From BJGV01 sp964013575 (lineage in GTDB: Bacteria > Pseudomonadota > Gammaproteobacteria > Burkholderiales > Nitrosomonadaceae), in contig CAXGWP010000002.1 of assembly GCA_964013575.1 (NCBI GenBank), positions 1-64,000 on the forward strand: DNA of 64,000 bases, written 5' to 3'. A program made the translations under genes and the position numbers. This document shows, piece by piece, positions 46,862 to 56,061 of the stretch (the stretch's first letter is position 1; every line of letters begins with the position of its first letter). The notes under the pieces are model-generated. The model made no database searches and was not told the origin of the DNA. It saw nothing but the letters and a program-made list of their open reading frames with translations.

Positions 46862-47638
46862 ATGAGAAAAATTCACATTACAACTCAGGGTGAAGGTCCA
46901 CCTCTTGTTTTATTACATGGTTGGGGAATGAACTCTAGCATCTGGCAATGCGTTTGTTGCAAATTGGCACGGCATTTTCATTTGCATCTAGTAGATCTTC
47001 CAGGGCATGGGTTTAGTTCGACATCTTGGATTCAAGGGCCTGATTATCTAGGCAATATGACTAAAATGATCGGGGACAATTTGCCTGAACATAGCATAAT
47101 TTGTGGGTGGTCATTAGGTGGACAGATAGCTATAAGATTATCATTAGATTTTCCAGACAAAATTGATAAACTTATTCTAGTATCTACAACGCCTAGCTTT
47201 ATTCAACACAGAGATTGGGTATGGGCAATGGAGAGAAATATATTAGAGTTGTTTAAGAAGAATTTTGATACAGATCATATCACCACTTTAAATAGGTTCC
47301 TTACTTTACAGGTACAGGGAGATATAAATAAAATTTTTTTATTAAGGAAATTAAGAAGATTTATTTCTAATGAAAATAATTTTGATCAGCATGGATTGAA
47401 ATTAGGATTAAAGATTATATTTACAACTGATGTACGTGATAGCATTAAAAATATAAATCATCCTGTCATATTGTTTCATGGTAAGAATGATAATATCGTA
47501 CCTCTAGAGGCAGCAAGATGGCTACATGAGAATTTGATAGATTCCAAATTAATTGTTTTACCAAATTGCGGGCATATACCATTTTTGTCTTATACGGATC
47601 AATTTTTAAATGGCATATTTGAGGCAGTTCGTGAATGA
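46862..47638 (+). CDS. bioH: Pimeloyl-ACP methyl ester carboxylesterase
   Basis: Alpha/beta hydrolase that removes the methyl group from pimeloyl-ACP methyl ester, ending the BioC-BioH branch. 258 aa (E. coli 256). The oxyanion HGWGMNS is at 19-25. The triad is S84 (GWSLGG), D210 and H238 (NCGHIP), against S82/D207/H235 in E. coli. It is adjacent to bioC with a 4-bp overlap, which supports BioH over other hydrolases. Confidence 0.94.
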   Translation: MRKIHITTQGEGPPLVLLHGWGMNSSIWQCVCCKLARHFHLHLVDLPGHGFSSTSWIQGPDYLGNMTKMIGDNLPEHSIICGWSLGGQIAIRLSLDFPDKIDKLILVSTTPSFIQHRDWVWAMERNILELFKKNFDTDHITTLNRFLTLQVQGDINKIFLLRKLRRFISNENNFDQHGLKLGLKIIFTTDVRDSIKNINHPVILFHGKNDNIVPLEAARWLHENLIDSKLIVLPNCGHIPFLSYTDQFLNGIFEAVRE

Positions 47639-48531
47639 ATAAAGACCATATTTTAAATAAACGTCAGCTACGTGATTCTTTTGAGCGTGCATCCTCTGGG
47701 TATGATGAGGCATCAATGTTACAGCGAGAAGTAAGCGATCGAATGTTATCAAGGCTTGATTATATTAAATGTAACCCACTCTCAATTTTAGATGCTGGCA
47801 GCGGTACTGGTTACGGAGGGCGTAAATTATTATGCCGTTACCCAAAGACTAGGATTTTAGCACTTGACTTTGCCTTATCAATGCATTACCAGGCTCGTCC
47901 TATAGCTTCTTCTTGGTGGAAAAATATATTTTCAACCCAAAAGAGTATTACAAATTATGTATGTGGTGACATTGAACAATTACCAATTAAAAGCTCTTCT
48001 ATTGACCTAGTTTGGTCTAATTTATCATTACAATGGTGCAATAATATAGAAAATACATTTTCAGAAATGTACCGTGTTTTACAGCCAGAAGGTTTATTTA
48101 TGTTTAGTACTTTTGGCCCAGATACTCTGCATGAATTGCGTCAGGCATTTCTAGGTATGGATAAGAATAACCATGTGAATCATTTTATTGATATGCATGA
48201 TATTGGTGATATTTTAGTGCATAGTGGATTTGATATGCCAGTTATGGATATGGAATATATAACGTTTACTTATGATGATGTAATTAGCGTGATGAGAGAG
48301 CTTAAGGCTATGGGAGCACATAATGTCTTGCAAAATAGAAAACGAGGATTAACTGGGAAGACTGGATGGGGGAAAGTGTTACATAACTATGAATCTTTTC
48401 GAGAAAATGGGAAATTGCCTGTCACCTTTGAATTAGTTTATGGTCATGCATGGAAATTAGAAGAGAAAAGAAGTGTACGTGATAAAAATATAATAGAATT
48501 TGATCCTAAAGCAAGATTAACTCGTAATTAA
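47635..48531 (+). CDS. bioC: Malonyl-ACP O-methyltransferase
   Basis: SAM-dependent methyltransferase that caps malonyl-ACP so fatty-acid synthesis can build the pimeloyl chain. 298 aa. Motif I is ILDAGSGTGYGGRKL near residue 50. The post-motif DIEQLPIKSSSIDLVWSNLSLQWCNN is characteristic of BioC. An RDSFERASSGYDEASMLQREVS N-terminus also matches. It overlaps bioH by 4 bp (ATGA). Confidence 0.95.
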   Translation: MNKDHILNKRQLRDSFERASSGYDEASMLQREVSDRMLSRLDYIKCNPLSILDAGSGTGYGGRKLLCRYPKTRILALDFALSMHYQARPIASSWWKNIFSTQKSITNYVCGDIEQLPIKSSSIDLVWSNLSLQWCNNIENTFSEMYRVLQPEGLFMFSTFGPDTLHELRQAFLGMDKNNHVNHFIDMHDIGDILVHSGFDMPVMDMEYITFTYDDVISVMRELKAMGAHNVLQNRKRGLTGKTGWGKVLHNYESFRENGKLPVTFELVYGHAWKLEEKRSVRDKNIIEFDPKARLTRN

Positions 48532-48574
48532 TTTATGAGGAAAGATGTCTAACTTATTGGCTAAATAGTAAATT

Positions 48575-49240
48575 ATGGTACAAAGTTATTTTGTTACTGG
48601 TACAGATACTAGTATCGGGAAGACTATAGTCAGCTGTGCTTTATTAAGAGCTTATGCTGAACTTGGAGATTCTGTTATAGGTATGAAGCCAGTTGTAACT
48701 GGTTCTGTATGTGGAGAATGGGCAGACGTTAAAGCAATTGTTGCGGCAAGTTCGGTAGATGCGCCTAGAGAGTGGATTAATCCTTATTCTTTTGCTCCAC
48801 CAATTGCCCCTCATCTAGCAGCAAAACAGGCTGGTATAGAAATAGATATTGCTATTATCTCTCAGGCATATTGTAATTTACAGAAAATTGCGGATGTAGT
48901 TATTGTTGAAGGAGTAGGAGGAGTCATGGTTCCTTTAAATAGAAGCAATGATGTTGTAGAAATGGCTTTCTCTTTGAATATTCCATTAATTTTAGTAGTT
49001 GGAATGCGTCTTGGGTGCCTCAATCATGCATTAATGACAGCAAAAATTGCGCAAGCAGCTGGATTAAGATTAGCTGGCTGGGTAGCTAATCAGATAGTTC
49101 CTCAAATGGATTTTTTTGAGGAGAATCTTAATGTCCTAAAGTCTCGGCTTAATTGCCCGTTATTGGGTGTATTACCATTTGAATTGAATGTTGATATAAA
49201 TAAGTTTTCAACACTTCTTGATATAGGTCAATTAGAATAA
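48575..49240 (+). CDS. bioD: ATP-dependent dethiobiotin synthetase
   Basis: Closes the ureido ring of dethiobiotin using ATP and CO2. 221 aa. The P-loop GTDTSIGKT is at residues 9-17, KPVVTGS with the catalytic Lys near 37, and VEGVGGVMVPL near 110. It is 43 bp after bioC. bioA, the aminotransferase of the pathway, is not in the window and must be elsewhere if the route is complete. Confidence 0.96.
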   Translation: MVQSYFVTGTDTSIGKTIVSCALLRAYAELGDSVIGMKPVVTGSVCGEWADVKAIVAASSVDAPREWINPYSFAPPIAPHLAAKQAGIEIDIAIISQAYCNLQKIADVVIVEGVGGVMVPLNRSNDVVEMAFSLNIPLILVVGMRLGCLNHALMTAKIAQAAGLRLAGWVANQIVPQMDFFEENLNVLKSRLNCPLLGVLPFELNVDINKFSTLLDIGQLE

Positions 49241-49342
49241 AGTTATATTGATCCAAATGAAGTGAGAAATTCATTAATCCTATCTGTTATATCTATATGT
49301 ATTAATAGTTATTAGCTCAATTTTACTATGTAGAATAGATAT

Positions 49343-50398
49343 TTATGGTTTTGTTAGATGTTTATAAAGTTTCTTCCAGTAAATTGTCCCAATAAATCCT
49401 GATCCACAGCTAATAGTTGTTAAGAAGATTACCTTATAAACATAACTCCGTGCTATTTTTATTTGAGAATTTGAGTTTAATATATTAGGGGATTTTTGTA
49501 CTAATTTTAGAGTTTCTCCGCCAAGGAGGATTGGCCACATACAAGCAAGGCGGAGCCTTATCTCAGATTTTGGAATAGCCATCGTATAATTCCAGCCTTG
49601 ATCCAGATATTTAGCAGCTTTCTGAATAAGTGTATTTAATACAGGTTGGAAAGAATTCCAAGATTCAGGTTGTAGGATATTATTTGGAGAGATCCCTGCA
49701 GTTTTTAGTAAGGATTCTGGAATGTAGCAGCGGCCTCTTTCTAAATCTTTAGCTACATCTTTGACAATATTAGTTAGTTGAAGTCCTTTGCCAAAATTGA
49801 TGCCAATATTACTCATTTTTTCTACGTCCCACTTCTTTAATGAAGATAAATGGGAGCACATAAGGTTTGTCCAGTATTGCCCCACGCATCCAGCAACATA
49901 GTAGGTATAGAGGTTAAGATCTTCCTGTGTTTTAAGTGAAATTATATCTTGAGCTGTACTATCTTGAAATAATACAAGATCCATTTCCATACCTTTTGTA
50001 AGTGTCTCCATAAGATTATTGATACGAATGCGATCGGAAATTTCACATTTAAGATATATTTGAAAGCAGTCCTCTAGTTTTTCAAGAAGGATCCGTTCAG
50101 CAGGTAATGCTTGATGTGAAATTAGGGAGGTTTGAATAGAATGAACTATCTTCATGTCTAATGGATCCAGAGTAAAAAGCTTTTGAAAATTTCTTAGATG
50201 AATGATGCGCTCCGATTTCTCAATTAAATCTGTATCTGTGATAGTGTCAGCTGCACGGGCAAAAAGGTAGGCAAGCCCAACCTGGGTGCGTACTGATGCT
50301 GGTAAAACTGCAAGAGTTAAATAAAATGAGCGAGACACTCTAGATAAAAGATCTTCAAGCAGATATGATTTTTTGGAAAAATATGGGCGTACTGACAT
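49343..50398 (-). CDS. Squalene/phytoene synthase family protein (probable squalene synthase)
   Basis: Joins two prenyl diphosphates head to head. 351 aa. Both Asp-rich motifs are present: D51-T-I-T-D55 and D214-V-A-K-D218 in NIVKDVAKD. The SRSFYLTLAVLP-VR--VGLAYLFARAADT block resembles the single-enzyme squalene synthase type more than HpnC/HpnD, but this is by eye. The last 30 residues hold a membrane span. It starts 3 bp after metG on the same strand, so co-transcribed. Squalene would feed hopanoids; no shc or other hpn gene is in the window. Confidence 0.8.
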   Translation of the reverse strand: MSVRPYFSKKSYLLEDLLSRVSRSFYLTLAVLPASVRTQVGLAYLFARAADTITDTDLIEKSERIIHLRNFQKLFTLDPLDMKIVHSIQTSLISHQALPAERILLEKLEDCFQIYLKCEISDRIRINNLMETLTKGMEMDLVLFQDSTAQDIISLKTQEDLNLYTYYVAGCVGQYWTNLMCSHLSSLKKWDVEKMSNIGINFGKGLQLTNIVKDVAKDLERGRCYIPESLLKTAGISPNNILQPESWNSFQPVLNTLIQKAAKYLDQGWNYTMAIPKSEIRLRLACMWPILLGGETLKLVQKSPNILNSNSQIKIARSYVYKVIFLTTISCGSGFIGTIYWKKLYKHLTKP

Positions 50399-50400
50399 TT

Positions 50401-52173
50401 TCAGATTTTATTACTAGCTTTAATCATAGCATCAATTTTTTTTCGATCAATACGAGTTATTAGGTGTTCATATTTTTTGATTTGGTGCCCGGGCTCTAAG
50501 GGTTTCTTTAGGTCAGACCACTGTAAAGGTTCAATATTTAGAAATAATTCAGCCTTCTCTGCTAGCATCGGTAAAATTGGTTTAAGAAGAATGGTAAGAA
50601 TTCTAAAGCATTCTATTGCTATACTTGATATTAAATGTAGAGAAATTTTTATTGGGTGATCCATAGAAAATTCTGCTGGTGTGTTTTTTATCTGTTTTGC
50701 TTTTTCCCAAGGTCTTTGCTGGTCCCAAAATTCATTTACTTTATCAGTTAGTATCATAATTGTTGATATTGCCTGATTGTAACGGCGGCTTTCCATATAT
50801 TTTTGGATAAGCTCTATTTTATCTAATAGTTCATAATGTAACCCATGTATATTAGATTTTAGTTTTTCTAATTCAATGGGATCACTATATTGTGTAGATG
50901 TGATATCTGCGATTTTACTATCAAAATGATTGATCAAAAAACCAGCAGCACGGCTAGCAATATTGACATATTTTCCAACTAAATCGCTATTCACACGCGC
51001 TATAAAGTCATCTAGATTCAGATCTATATCTTCCATTGTTCCATTTAATTTAGCTGCGTAATAGTAACGTAGGCATTCTGGATCTAATCCACGGTTAATA
51101 TAATTCTTAGCAGTAATAAATGTACCTTTTGATTTACTCATTTTTTCCCCATTAACAGTGAGGAAACCATGTGAGAATATTTTTGTAGGCGTGCGGTAAC
51201 CAGAATATTTAAGCATTGCTGGCCAAAATAAAGCATGAAAATAGAGAATATCTTTTCCAATAAAATGATAAAGTTCTGTTGTTGAATTTTTATCCCAGAA
51301 TTCATCAAAATTAATGTTTATTTGGGTACATAAATTTTGGAAACTTCCCATGTACCCAATTGGTGCATCTAGCCAAACATAAAAATATTTATTAGGGGCA
51401 TTAGGAATTTCGAATCCAAAGTATGGCGCATCTCGTGAGATATCCCAATCAGACAAATTATTTTTTTCTGATTTCTCTCCTAACCATTCCTGCATTTTAT
51501 TTGCTGCCTCAGATTGTAAATGGCCATCATTTTGTGTCCAATGCCTAAGAAAATCTACACAACGTTTATCAGATAGTCTAAAAAAGAAATGATCTGATTC
51601 TTTCAGTATTAATGTAGCACTAGATACAGTAGAATAAGGCTCAATTAGATCTGTAGGTATATACGCGGCACCACATACTTCACAGTTATCACCATATTGA
51701 TCTTTTGCTTTGCATTTAGGGCATTCTCCTTTGATGAAGCGGTCTGGTAAAAAAATACCTTTATCAGGGTCATAGAATTGCTCAATACTTTTTGTCGTAA
51801 TTAGACTGGGATCAACAGTTTTCAATTTTTTATAAATTTCTTCCGAATATTTACGTGTTTCTGGAGAATGTGTGGTGTAATAATTATCAAATTTAATATG
51901 AAAATTTGTAAAATCATTTAGATGCTCATTATGTACTTGGTTAATCAGTTTTTCTGGTGTAGTTCTTTCTCTTTCTGCACGAAGCATTACAGGCGTTCCA
52001 TGCGCATCATCTGCGCAAACAAAATAAATTTCATGCCCGTCTTCTTTAGGCAGGCACATTTTTTGGAAGCGTACCCAAATATCGGCTTGAATATATTCCA
52101 CCAAATGTCCTAGATGAATACTGCCATTAGCATAGGGTAGTGCAGCAGTAATTAGAATTTTTCTCTTGCTCAT
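50401..52173 (-). CDS. metG: Methionyl-tRNA synthetase (short form)
   Basis: Charges tRNA-Met. 590 aa. The Rossmann HIGH-type motif is HLGH near residue 20. The zinc knuckle is CPKCKAKDQYGDNCEVC near residues 150-166. KMSKS is at 344-348, followed by the anticodon-binding helical domain with NEFWDQQRPWEKAK. The protein stops at MIKASNKI, exactly where the E. coli enzyme (about 677 aa) goes on into the C-terminal tRNA-binding/dimerisation domain. The stop is followed 3 bp later by the squalene-synthase gene, so the domain is truly absent here. Confidence 0.96.
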   Translation of the reverse strand: MSKRKILITAALPYANGSIHLGHLVEYIQADIWVRFQKMCLPKEDGHEIYFVCADDAHGTPVMLRAERERTTPEKLINQVHNEHLNDFTNFHIKFDNYYTTHSPETRKYSEEIYKKLKTVDPSLITTKSIEQFYDPDKGIFLPDRFIKGECPKCKAKDQYGDNCEVCGAAYIPTDLIEPYSTVSSATLILKESDHFFFRLSDKRCVDFLRHWTQNDGHLQSEAANKMQEWLGEKSEKNNLSDWDISRDAPYFGFEIPNAPNKYFYVWLDAPIGYMGSFQNLCTQININFDEFWDKNSTTELYHFIGKDILYFHALFWPAMLKYSGYRTPTKIFSHGFLTVNGEKMSKSKGTFITAKNYINRGLDPECLRYYYAAKLNGTMEDIDLNLDDFIARVNSDLVGKYVNIASRAAGFLINHFDSKIADITSTQYSDPIELEKLKSNIHGLHYELLDKIELIQKYMESRRYNQAISTIMILTDKVNEFWDQQRPWEKAKQIKNTPAEFSMDHPIKISLHLISSIAIECFRILTILLKPILPMLAEKAELFLNIEPLQWSDLKKPLEPGHQIKKYEHLITRIDRKKIDAMIKASNKI

Positions 52174-52290
52174 TATTTTTTATTAAAGTTAGATAAATGA
52201 AGATTGTAACAAACTGTATGTCTTGATCTGTTATTTGTTAGCATTTAATATTAAAAATATATTCATACCTTCTAGAAAAGGAACTATCAA

Positions 52291-53379
52291 GTGACGATCT
52301 CAGAACAACAGATACAATCTAAGCTTAGCGAAATTATTGATCCTAATACTGGAAAGAATTATATGGCTAGTAGCAAGATTAGTGAAATTAGAATAAATGC
52401 TAATAATGTCTCTATTAACATTATTTTAAGTTATCCAGCAAAGAATCTAATGAATAGTATTCGTAATCAAATAATTGAAAAGCTTAAGACAATTCAAAAT
52501 ATTGGAAAAATAGAGGTTAATATAACTTGTAAGATTATTTCACGATCGATACAACGTGGATTGCAACGCTTACCAGGTGTGAAAAATATTATAGCCATAG
52601 CTTCTGGAAAAGGAGGGGTAGGGAAATCAGCAACTGCTGCAAATATTGCCCTTGCACTAGCTTATGAAGGCGCCTCGGTTGGAATCTTAGATGCTGACAT
52701 TTATGGTCCATCGCAGCCACAAATGCTAGGAGTCAGTAGTCGACCAGAATCTAAAGATGGTAAGCATATGGAGCCATTAGAAGCACACGGGCTACAGGTT
52801 ATATCTATTGGATTATTAATTGATATGGAGACACCAATGGTCTGGCGTGGCCCAATGGTGAGCCAAGCGCTACAGCAGTTGCTTAATGATACAAGGTGGA
52901 GAGATATAGATTATTTAATTGTTGATATGCCTCCTGGAACTGGTGATATACAGCTGACGCTAGCTCAGAAAGTTCCGGTTACAGGTGCTGTTATAGTAAC
53001 TACGCCTCAGGATATTGCACTATTAGATGCTAGAAAAGGCCTAAAAATGTTTGAAAAGGTTGGTATCCCTATTTTAGGTATTATTGAGAATATGAGCACT
53101 CATATTTGTTCAAATTGTGGTTTTAATGAACATATCTTTGGTGTAGGTGGAGGGAATAAAATGTGTGTAGACTATAATGTTGAATTTCTTGGCTCTCTTC
53201 CCCTTGATATTAGAATTAGGGAGCAGACTGACTCAGGTGTTCCTACTGTAGCAGAAGACCCTGAGGGGGATATAGCTCAAGTTTATCGAAATATTTCCTG
53301 TCTTATAGCAGGAAAAGTGGCAAGTTTATCCAAGGATCATACTTCTGTATTTCCTGATATTCTGGTACAGAATACTTAG
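52291..53379 (+). CDS. apbC: Iron-sulfur cluster carrier protein ApbC/Mrp
   Basis: P-loop ATPase that delivers Fe-S clusters to apoproteins. 362 aa. An N-terminal DUF59-like domain (about 5-75) precedes the deviant Walker A GKGGVGKS at 106-113. VDMPPGTGDIQLTLAQ is near 212, and the cluster-binding CSNC is near 272. The start is GTG at 52291, supported by AGGA (52279-52282) 8 bases upstream. It diverges from metG, a conserved pairing. Complex I and BioB in this window are plausible clients; that link is inference. Confidence 0.95.
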   Translation: MTISEQQIQSKLSEIIDPNTGKNYMASSKISEIRINANNVSINIILSYPAKNLMNSIRNQIIEKLKTIQNIGKIEVNITCKIISRSIQRGLQRLPGVKNIIAIASGKGGVGKSATAANIALALAYEGASVGILDADIYGPSQPQMLGVSSRPESKDGKHMEPLEAHGLQVISIGLLIDMETPMVWRGPMVSQALQQLLNDTRWRDIDYLIVDMPPGTGDIQLTLAQKVPVTGAVIVTTPQDIALLDARKGLKMFEKVGIPILGIIENMSTHICSNCGFNEHIFGVGGGNKMCVDYNVEFLGSLPLDIRIREQTDSGVPTVAEDPEGDIAQVYRNISCLIAGKVASLSKDHTSVFPDILVQNT

Positions 53380-53427
53380 CTCGTCTTATAAAGATCAATA
53401 ATAATTTATATTATATTTGTAAAAATT

Positions 53428-53994
53428 ATGACAATAAAATCAGATAGATGGATTAGAAGGATGGCTGAAGAGAAGGATATGATTGAACCTTTCGAGCCAA
53501 GCCAGATTAAGCAAGCTAATGGTCAGAAAATAGTTTCATATGGAACTTCAAGTTATGGCTACGATATACGTTGTTCAAATGAGTTTAAATTATTTACTAA
53601 TATAAATTCTACAATTGTAGATCCTAAGAATTTTGATTTTAATTCGTTTATTGATGTAAAAAGTAGTGTCTGTATAATTCCACCGAACTCTTTTGCTTTA
53701 GCTCGAACAGTTGAATATTTTCGTATTCCTCGAAATATTTTGGCAGTTTGTCTTGGAAAATCTACTTATGCCCGTTGCGGTATTATTGTTAATGTCACGC
53801 CATTTGAGCCAGAGTGGGAAGGCTTTGTAACATTAGAATTCTCTAATACAACCCCCCTGCCTGCTAAAATTTATGCAAATGAAGGGGTAGCTCAGGTTCT
53901 ATTTTTTGAATCTGATGAGGTTTGTGAAACTTCGTATAAAGATCGTGGAGGAAAGTATCAGGGTCAAAAAGGTGTGACTTTACCAAAGACATAG
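53428..53994 (+). CDS. dcd: dCTP deaminase
   Basis: Deaminates dCTP to dUTP, the precursor of dUMP for thymidylate synthase. 188 aa (E. coli 193). The family blocks SYGTSSYGYDIRC near residue 38, LGKSTYARCGIIVNVTPFEPEWEGFVTLEFSN (with the catalytic Glu) near 110-140, and the C-terminal KYQGQKGVTLPK are intact. It is 48 bp after apbC. thyA lies about 2 kb downstream on the other strand. Confidence 0.96.
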   Translation: MTIKSDRWIRRMAEEKDMIEPFEPSQIKQANGQKIVSYGTSSYGYDIRCSNEFKLFTNINSTIVDPKNFDFNSFIDVKSSVCIIPPNSFALARTVEYFRIPRNILAVCLGKSTYARCGIIVNVTPFEPEWEGFVTLEFSNTTPLPAKIYANEGVAQVLFFESDEVCETSYKDRGGKYQGQKGVTLPKT

Positions 53995-54216
53995 CTTCAG
54001 TTTGTACAAAATATGATTTTCTTAAAAGAAAAATATAAAGAATATTAGGAAATATGCGATATATATTCTAGGCTATCATCTATCTTGGGTGATTTGTGCT
54101 CTACCTTAGAAGATCTATGCAAATCATTGAATAATAAATTATTTGCTTTATTTGAAATAGAACTTATAGTCCGACTAAATTTAATTAGTAGAGAAAGAAT
54201 TTTTATGTAGGAAATA

Positions 54217-54270
54217 ATGAATTATTTTACCGTAGATAATGTAGTAAGCATTTATATCAGTATTAAATAG
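54217..54270 (+). other. Possible 17-residue leader ORF before the decarboxylase
   Basis: ATG at 54217 preceded by TAGGAAATA (AGGAA five bases upstream) opens a 17-codon frame, MNYFTVDNVVSIYISIK, ending at TAG 54268-54270. It lies 20 bp before the decarboxylase start, within a 296-bp spacer that holds no other gene. In E. coli the unrelated leader speFL senses ornithine upstream of speF. Any such role here is speculation; it may be chance. Confidence 0.25.
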
Positions 54271-54290
54271 TTTCTCTAAGGAAAATTTTC

Positions 54291-55478
54291 ATGCAAATTA
54301 GTGCGGCAGCGATACAGAAGAAAACTAGTGAAAAAATAGCACCCAAAACCCATCTGGAAGTCAGTCTTGACTTTGAATATGTAAGGACATTGGTAAGAGA
54401 AAACTATAGTAGGCCTTGTTTATTAATTGACAGAAATATTATTCGAAAAAAAGCTAGGCGGTTTAGAGCTGCAATGCCAAATGTATATCCTCATTATGCG
54501 ATAAAGGCTAATCCTGATCAGCGAGTATTGGAGACGCTACTCAGCGAAGGAGTTAGTTTTGAGATTGCTTCTATTTCTGAACTTGATCTATTAATCAGCC
54601 TAGGTGTATCTGCAAAAGCAATTTATTATAGCAACCCAATTAAATCAAGAGAATATATACAGTATGCTTCATCTAGAGGCGTAGAGTGGTTTGCACTAGA
54701 TAGTATTGAGGAGTTACGTAAGATTGTAAGTATAAAACCAGATGCAAAAATGTACTTGCGTATAGATACTCCTAATATTGGAAGCGACTGGCCGCTAGCT
54801 GGTAAGTTTGGCACACACTCTTCTGATATAAATGAAATTATTAAAGAAGCTTCAAAGATTAATGCTGCTCTTACTGGAGTTACCTTTCATGTTGGTTCAC
54901 AGTGTCGTAATCCATTAAATTGGGAGGTTGGAATAGCACGTGCAAAGAAAGTATTTGCTAATATGCGTCTTGCTGGATTAAGCCCTAGTTTATTGAATAT
55001 AGGTGGTGGTTTTCCTGTCCAATATGTTGAGCCTATTCCATCAATTGAAATAATTGGTGAGGTTGTTAATAAGGCTATCAAGGATTTATCTGACGATATT
55101 CGGATCATGGCAGAGCCTGGACGTTATTTAGTATCTGATTCAGCTTATTTTGTATGTAGAGTTGTAGGAACTGCTTCTCGTAGCGGTAAAAAATGGATGT
55201 ATTGGGATGCGGGAATATTTGGTGGTGTTATTGAAATTACAGAAGGGCTTCGTTATAAAATCATAACAGATCGTAAGGGATTAAATGTTCCTTGGACTGT
55301 TGCTGGTCCAACGTGTGATTCTGTTGACATTTTATTACATGATGAAATGCTACCTGTAGATATTCAAGAAGGTGATTTTATCTATATCCCTAATGCTGGT
55401 GCATATACCACAGCATATGCTAGTAATTTTAATGGTTTTCCATTACCTGAAATAATTTTCTGTGAAACTACAGGCTAG
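54291..55478 (+). CDS. PLP-dependent ornithine/lysine-type decarboxylase (fold III)
   Basis: 395 aa, alanine-racemase-fold decarboxylase of the eukaryotic-ODC/DAP-decarboxylase superfamily. K72 in YAIKANPD binds PLP. HVGSQ near residue 200, GGGFPVQY near 238, EPGRYLV near 280 and C342 in GPTCDSVD complete the active site. GPTCDS without the DAP-specific E-x-G-R pattern favours ornithine or lysine as substrate, so putrescine or cadaverine synthesis. AAGGAAA precedes the ATG. Its 3' end overlaps convergent folA by 11 bp. Confidence 0.88.
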   Translation: MQISAAAIQKKTSEKIAPKTHLEVSLDFEYVRTLVRENYSRPCLLIDRNIIRKKARRFRAAMPNVYPHYAIKANPDQRVLETLLSEGVSFEIASISELDLLISLGVSAKAIYYSNPIKSREYIQYASSRGVEWFALDSIEELRKIVSIKPDAKMYLRIDTPNIGSDWPLAGKFGTHSSDINEIIKEASKINAALTGVTFHVGSQCRNPLNWEVGIARAKKVFANMRLAGLSPSLLNIGGGFPVQYVEPIPSIEIIGEVVNKAIKDLSDDIRIMAEPGRYLVSDSAYFVCRVVGTASRSGKKWMYWDAGIFGGVIEITEGLRYKIITDRKGLNVPWTVAGPTCDSVDILLHDEMLPVDIQEGDFIYIPNAGAYTTAYASNFNGFPLPEIIFCETTG

Positions 55479-56061
55479 GTACTTTTTTAGTTAATTTAGC
55501 ATTATCTTTAGATGCTCGGGTATATATAAAACGTTGGAAATAAATCCAATTATCTTTATTTTGCGCTAAATCTTGTATCTTTTTTTTGGCAAGGAATCTC
55601 CTTCCTGTATGAATTATCTTCCATTCAGATGTATTAATTTTAGGAAAAAAAGTATCTCCTTTAAATAATGTAGATAATTTTTCGGTTTGATTCTTATCTT
55701 CAATTTTAGTTAAATGTATTTCATCTGCTAAGGAGATAGCTGATGCATATATTTCTCCTCCACCAATGATAAAAATTTTTCTTACATTTCCAGCAATATT
55801 AATGGCCTCATTAAGCGAATAAACAACATCACAGCCAGGTGCTATATAGCTATAGTTTCTTGTTATAATTATATTTCTTCGTTTAGGGAGCGCTTTGCAT
55901 TCTAATGATTCAAAAGTTTTTCTTCCCATTATTATTGGGTGCCCTAATGTTGTTCTTTTGAAATAACGAAGGTCTCGAGGTAAGTGCCAAGGCATTCTAT
56001 TTTTGAACCCAATTATACCGCCAGGTGCTACTGCTGCTATTAATAAGATTTTTGGTTTCAT
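55468..56061 (-). CDS. folA: Dihydrofolate reductase
   Basis: Reduces dihydrofolate to tetrahydrofolate. 197 aa. The N-terminus has the nucleotide/folate site AAVAPGGIIGFKNRMPWHLPRDLRYFK with catalytic D30. GRKTFES and RRNIIITRN bind NADPH, and IFIIGGGEIYA is the second cofactor motif. It is about 35 residues longer than E. coli FolA at the C-terminus, and that Lys-rich extension is coded partly across the convergent decarboxylase gene (11-bp overlap). It overlaps thyA by 4 bp, the usual thyA-folA pairing. Confidence 0.95.
   Translation of the reverse strand: MKPKILLIAAVAPGGIIGFKNRMPWHLPRDLRYFKRTTLGHPIIMGRKTFESLECKALPKRRNIIITRNYSYIAPGCDVVYSLNEAINIAGNVRKIFIIGGGEIYASAISLADEIHLTKIEDKNQTEKLSTLFKGDTFFPKINTSEWKIIHTGRRFLAKKKIQDLAQNKDNWIYFQRFIYTRASKDNAKLTKKVPSL

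Noticed and set aside
54017..54032. TTTTCTT-AA-AAGAAAA palindrome after dcd as a terminator
   Set aside because: A two-base loop cannot form a stable RNA hairpin, the arms are nearly all A/T, and no T-tract follows.
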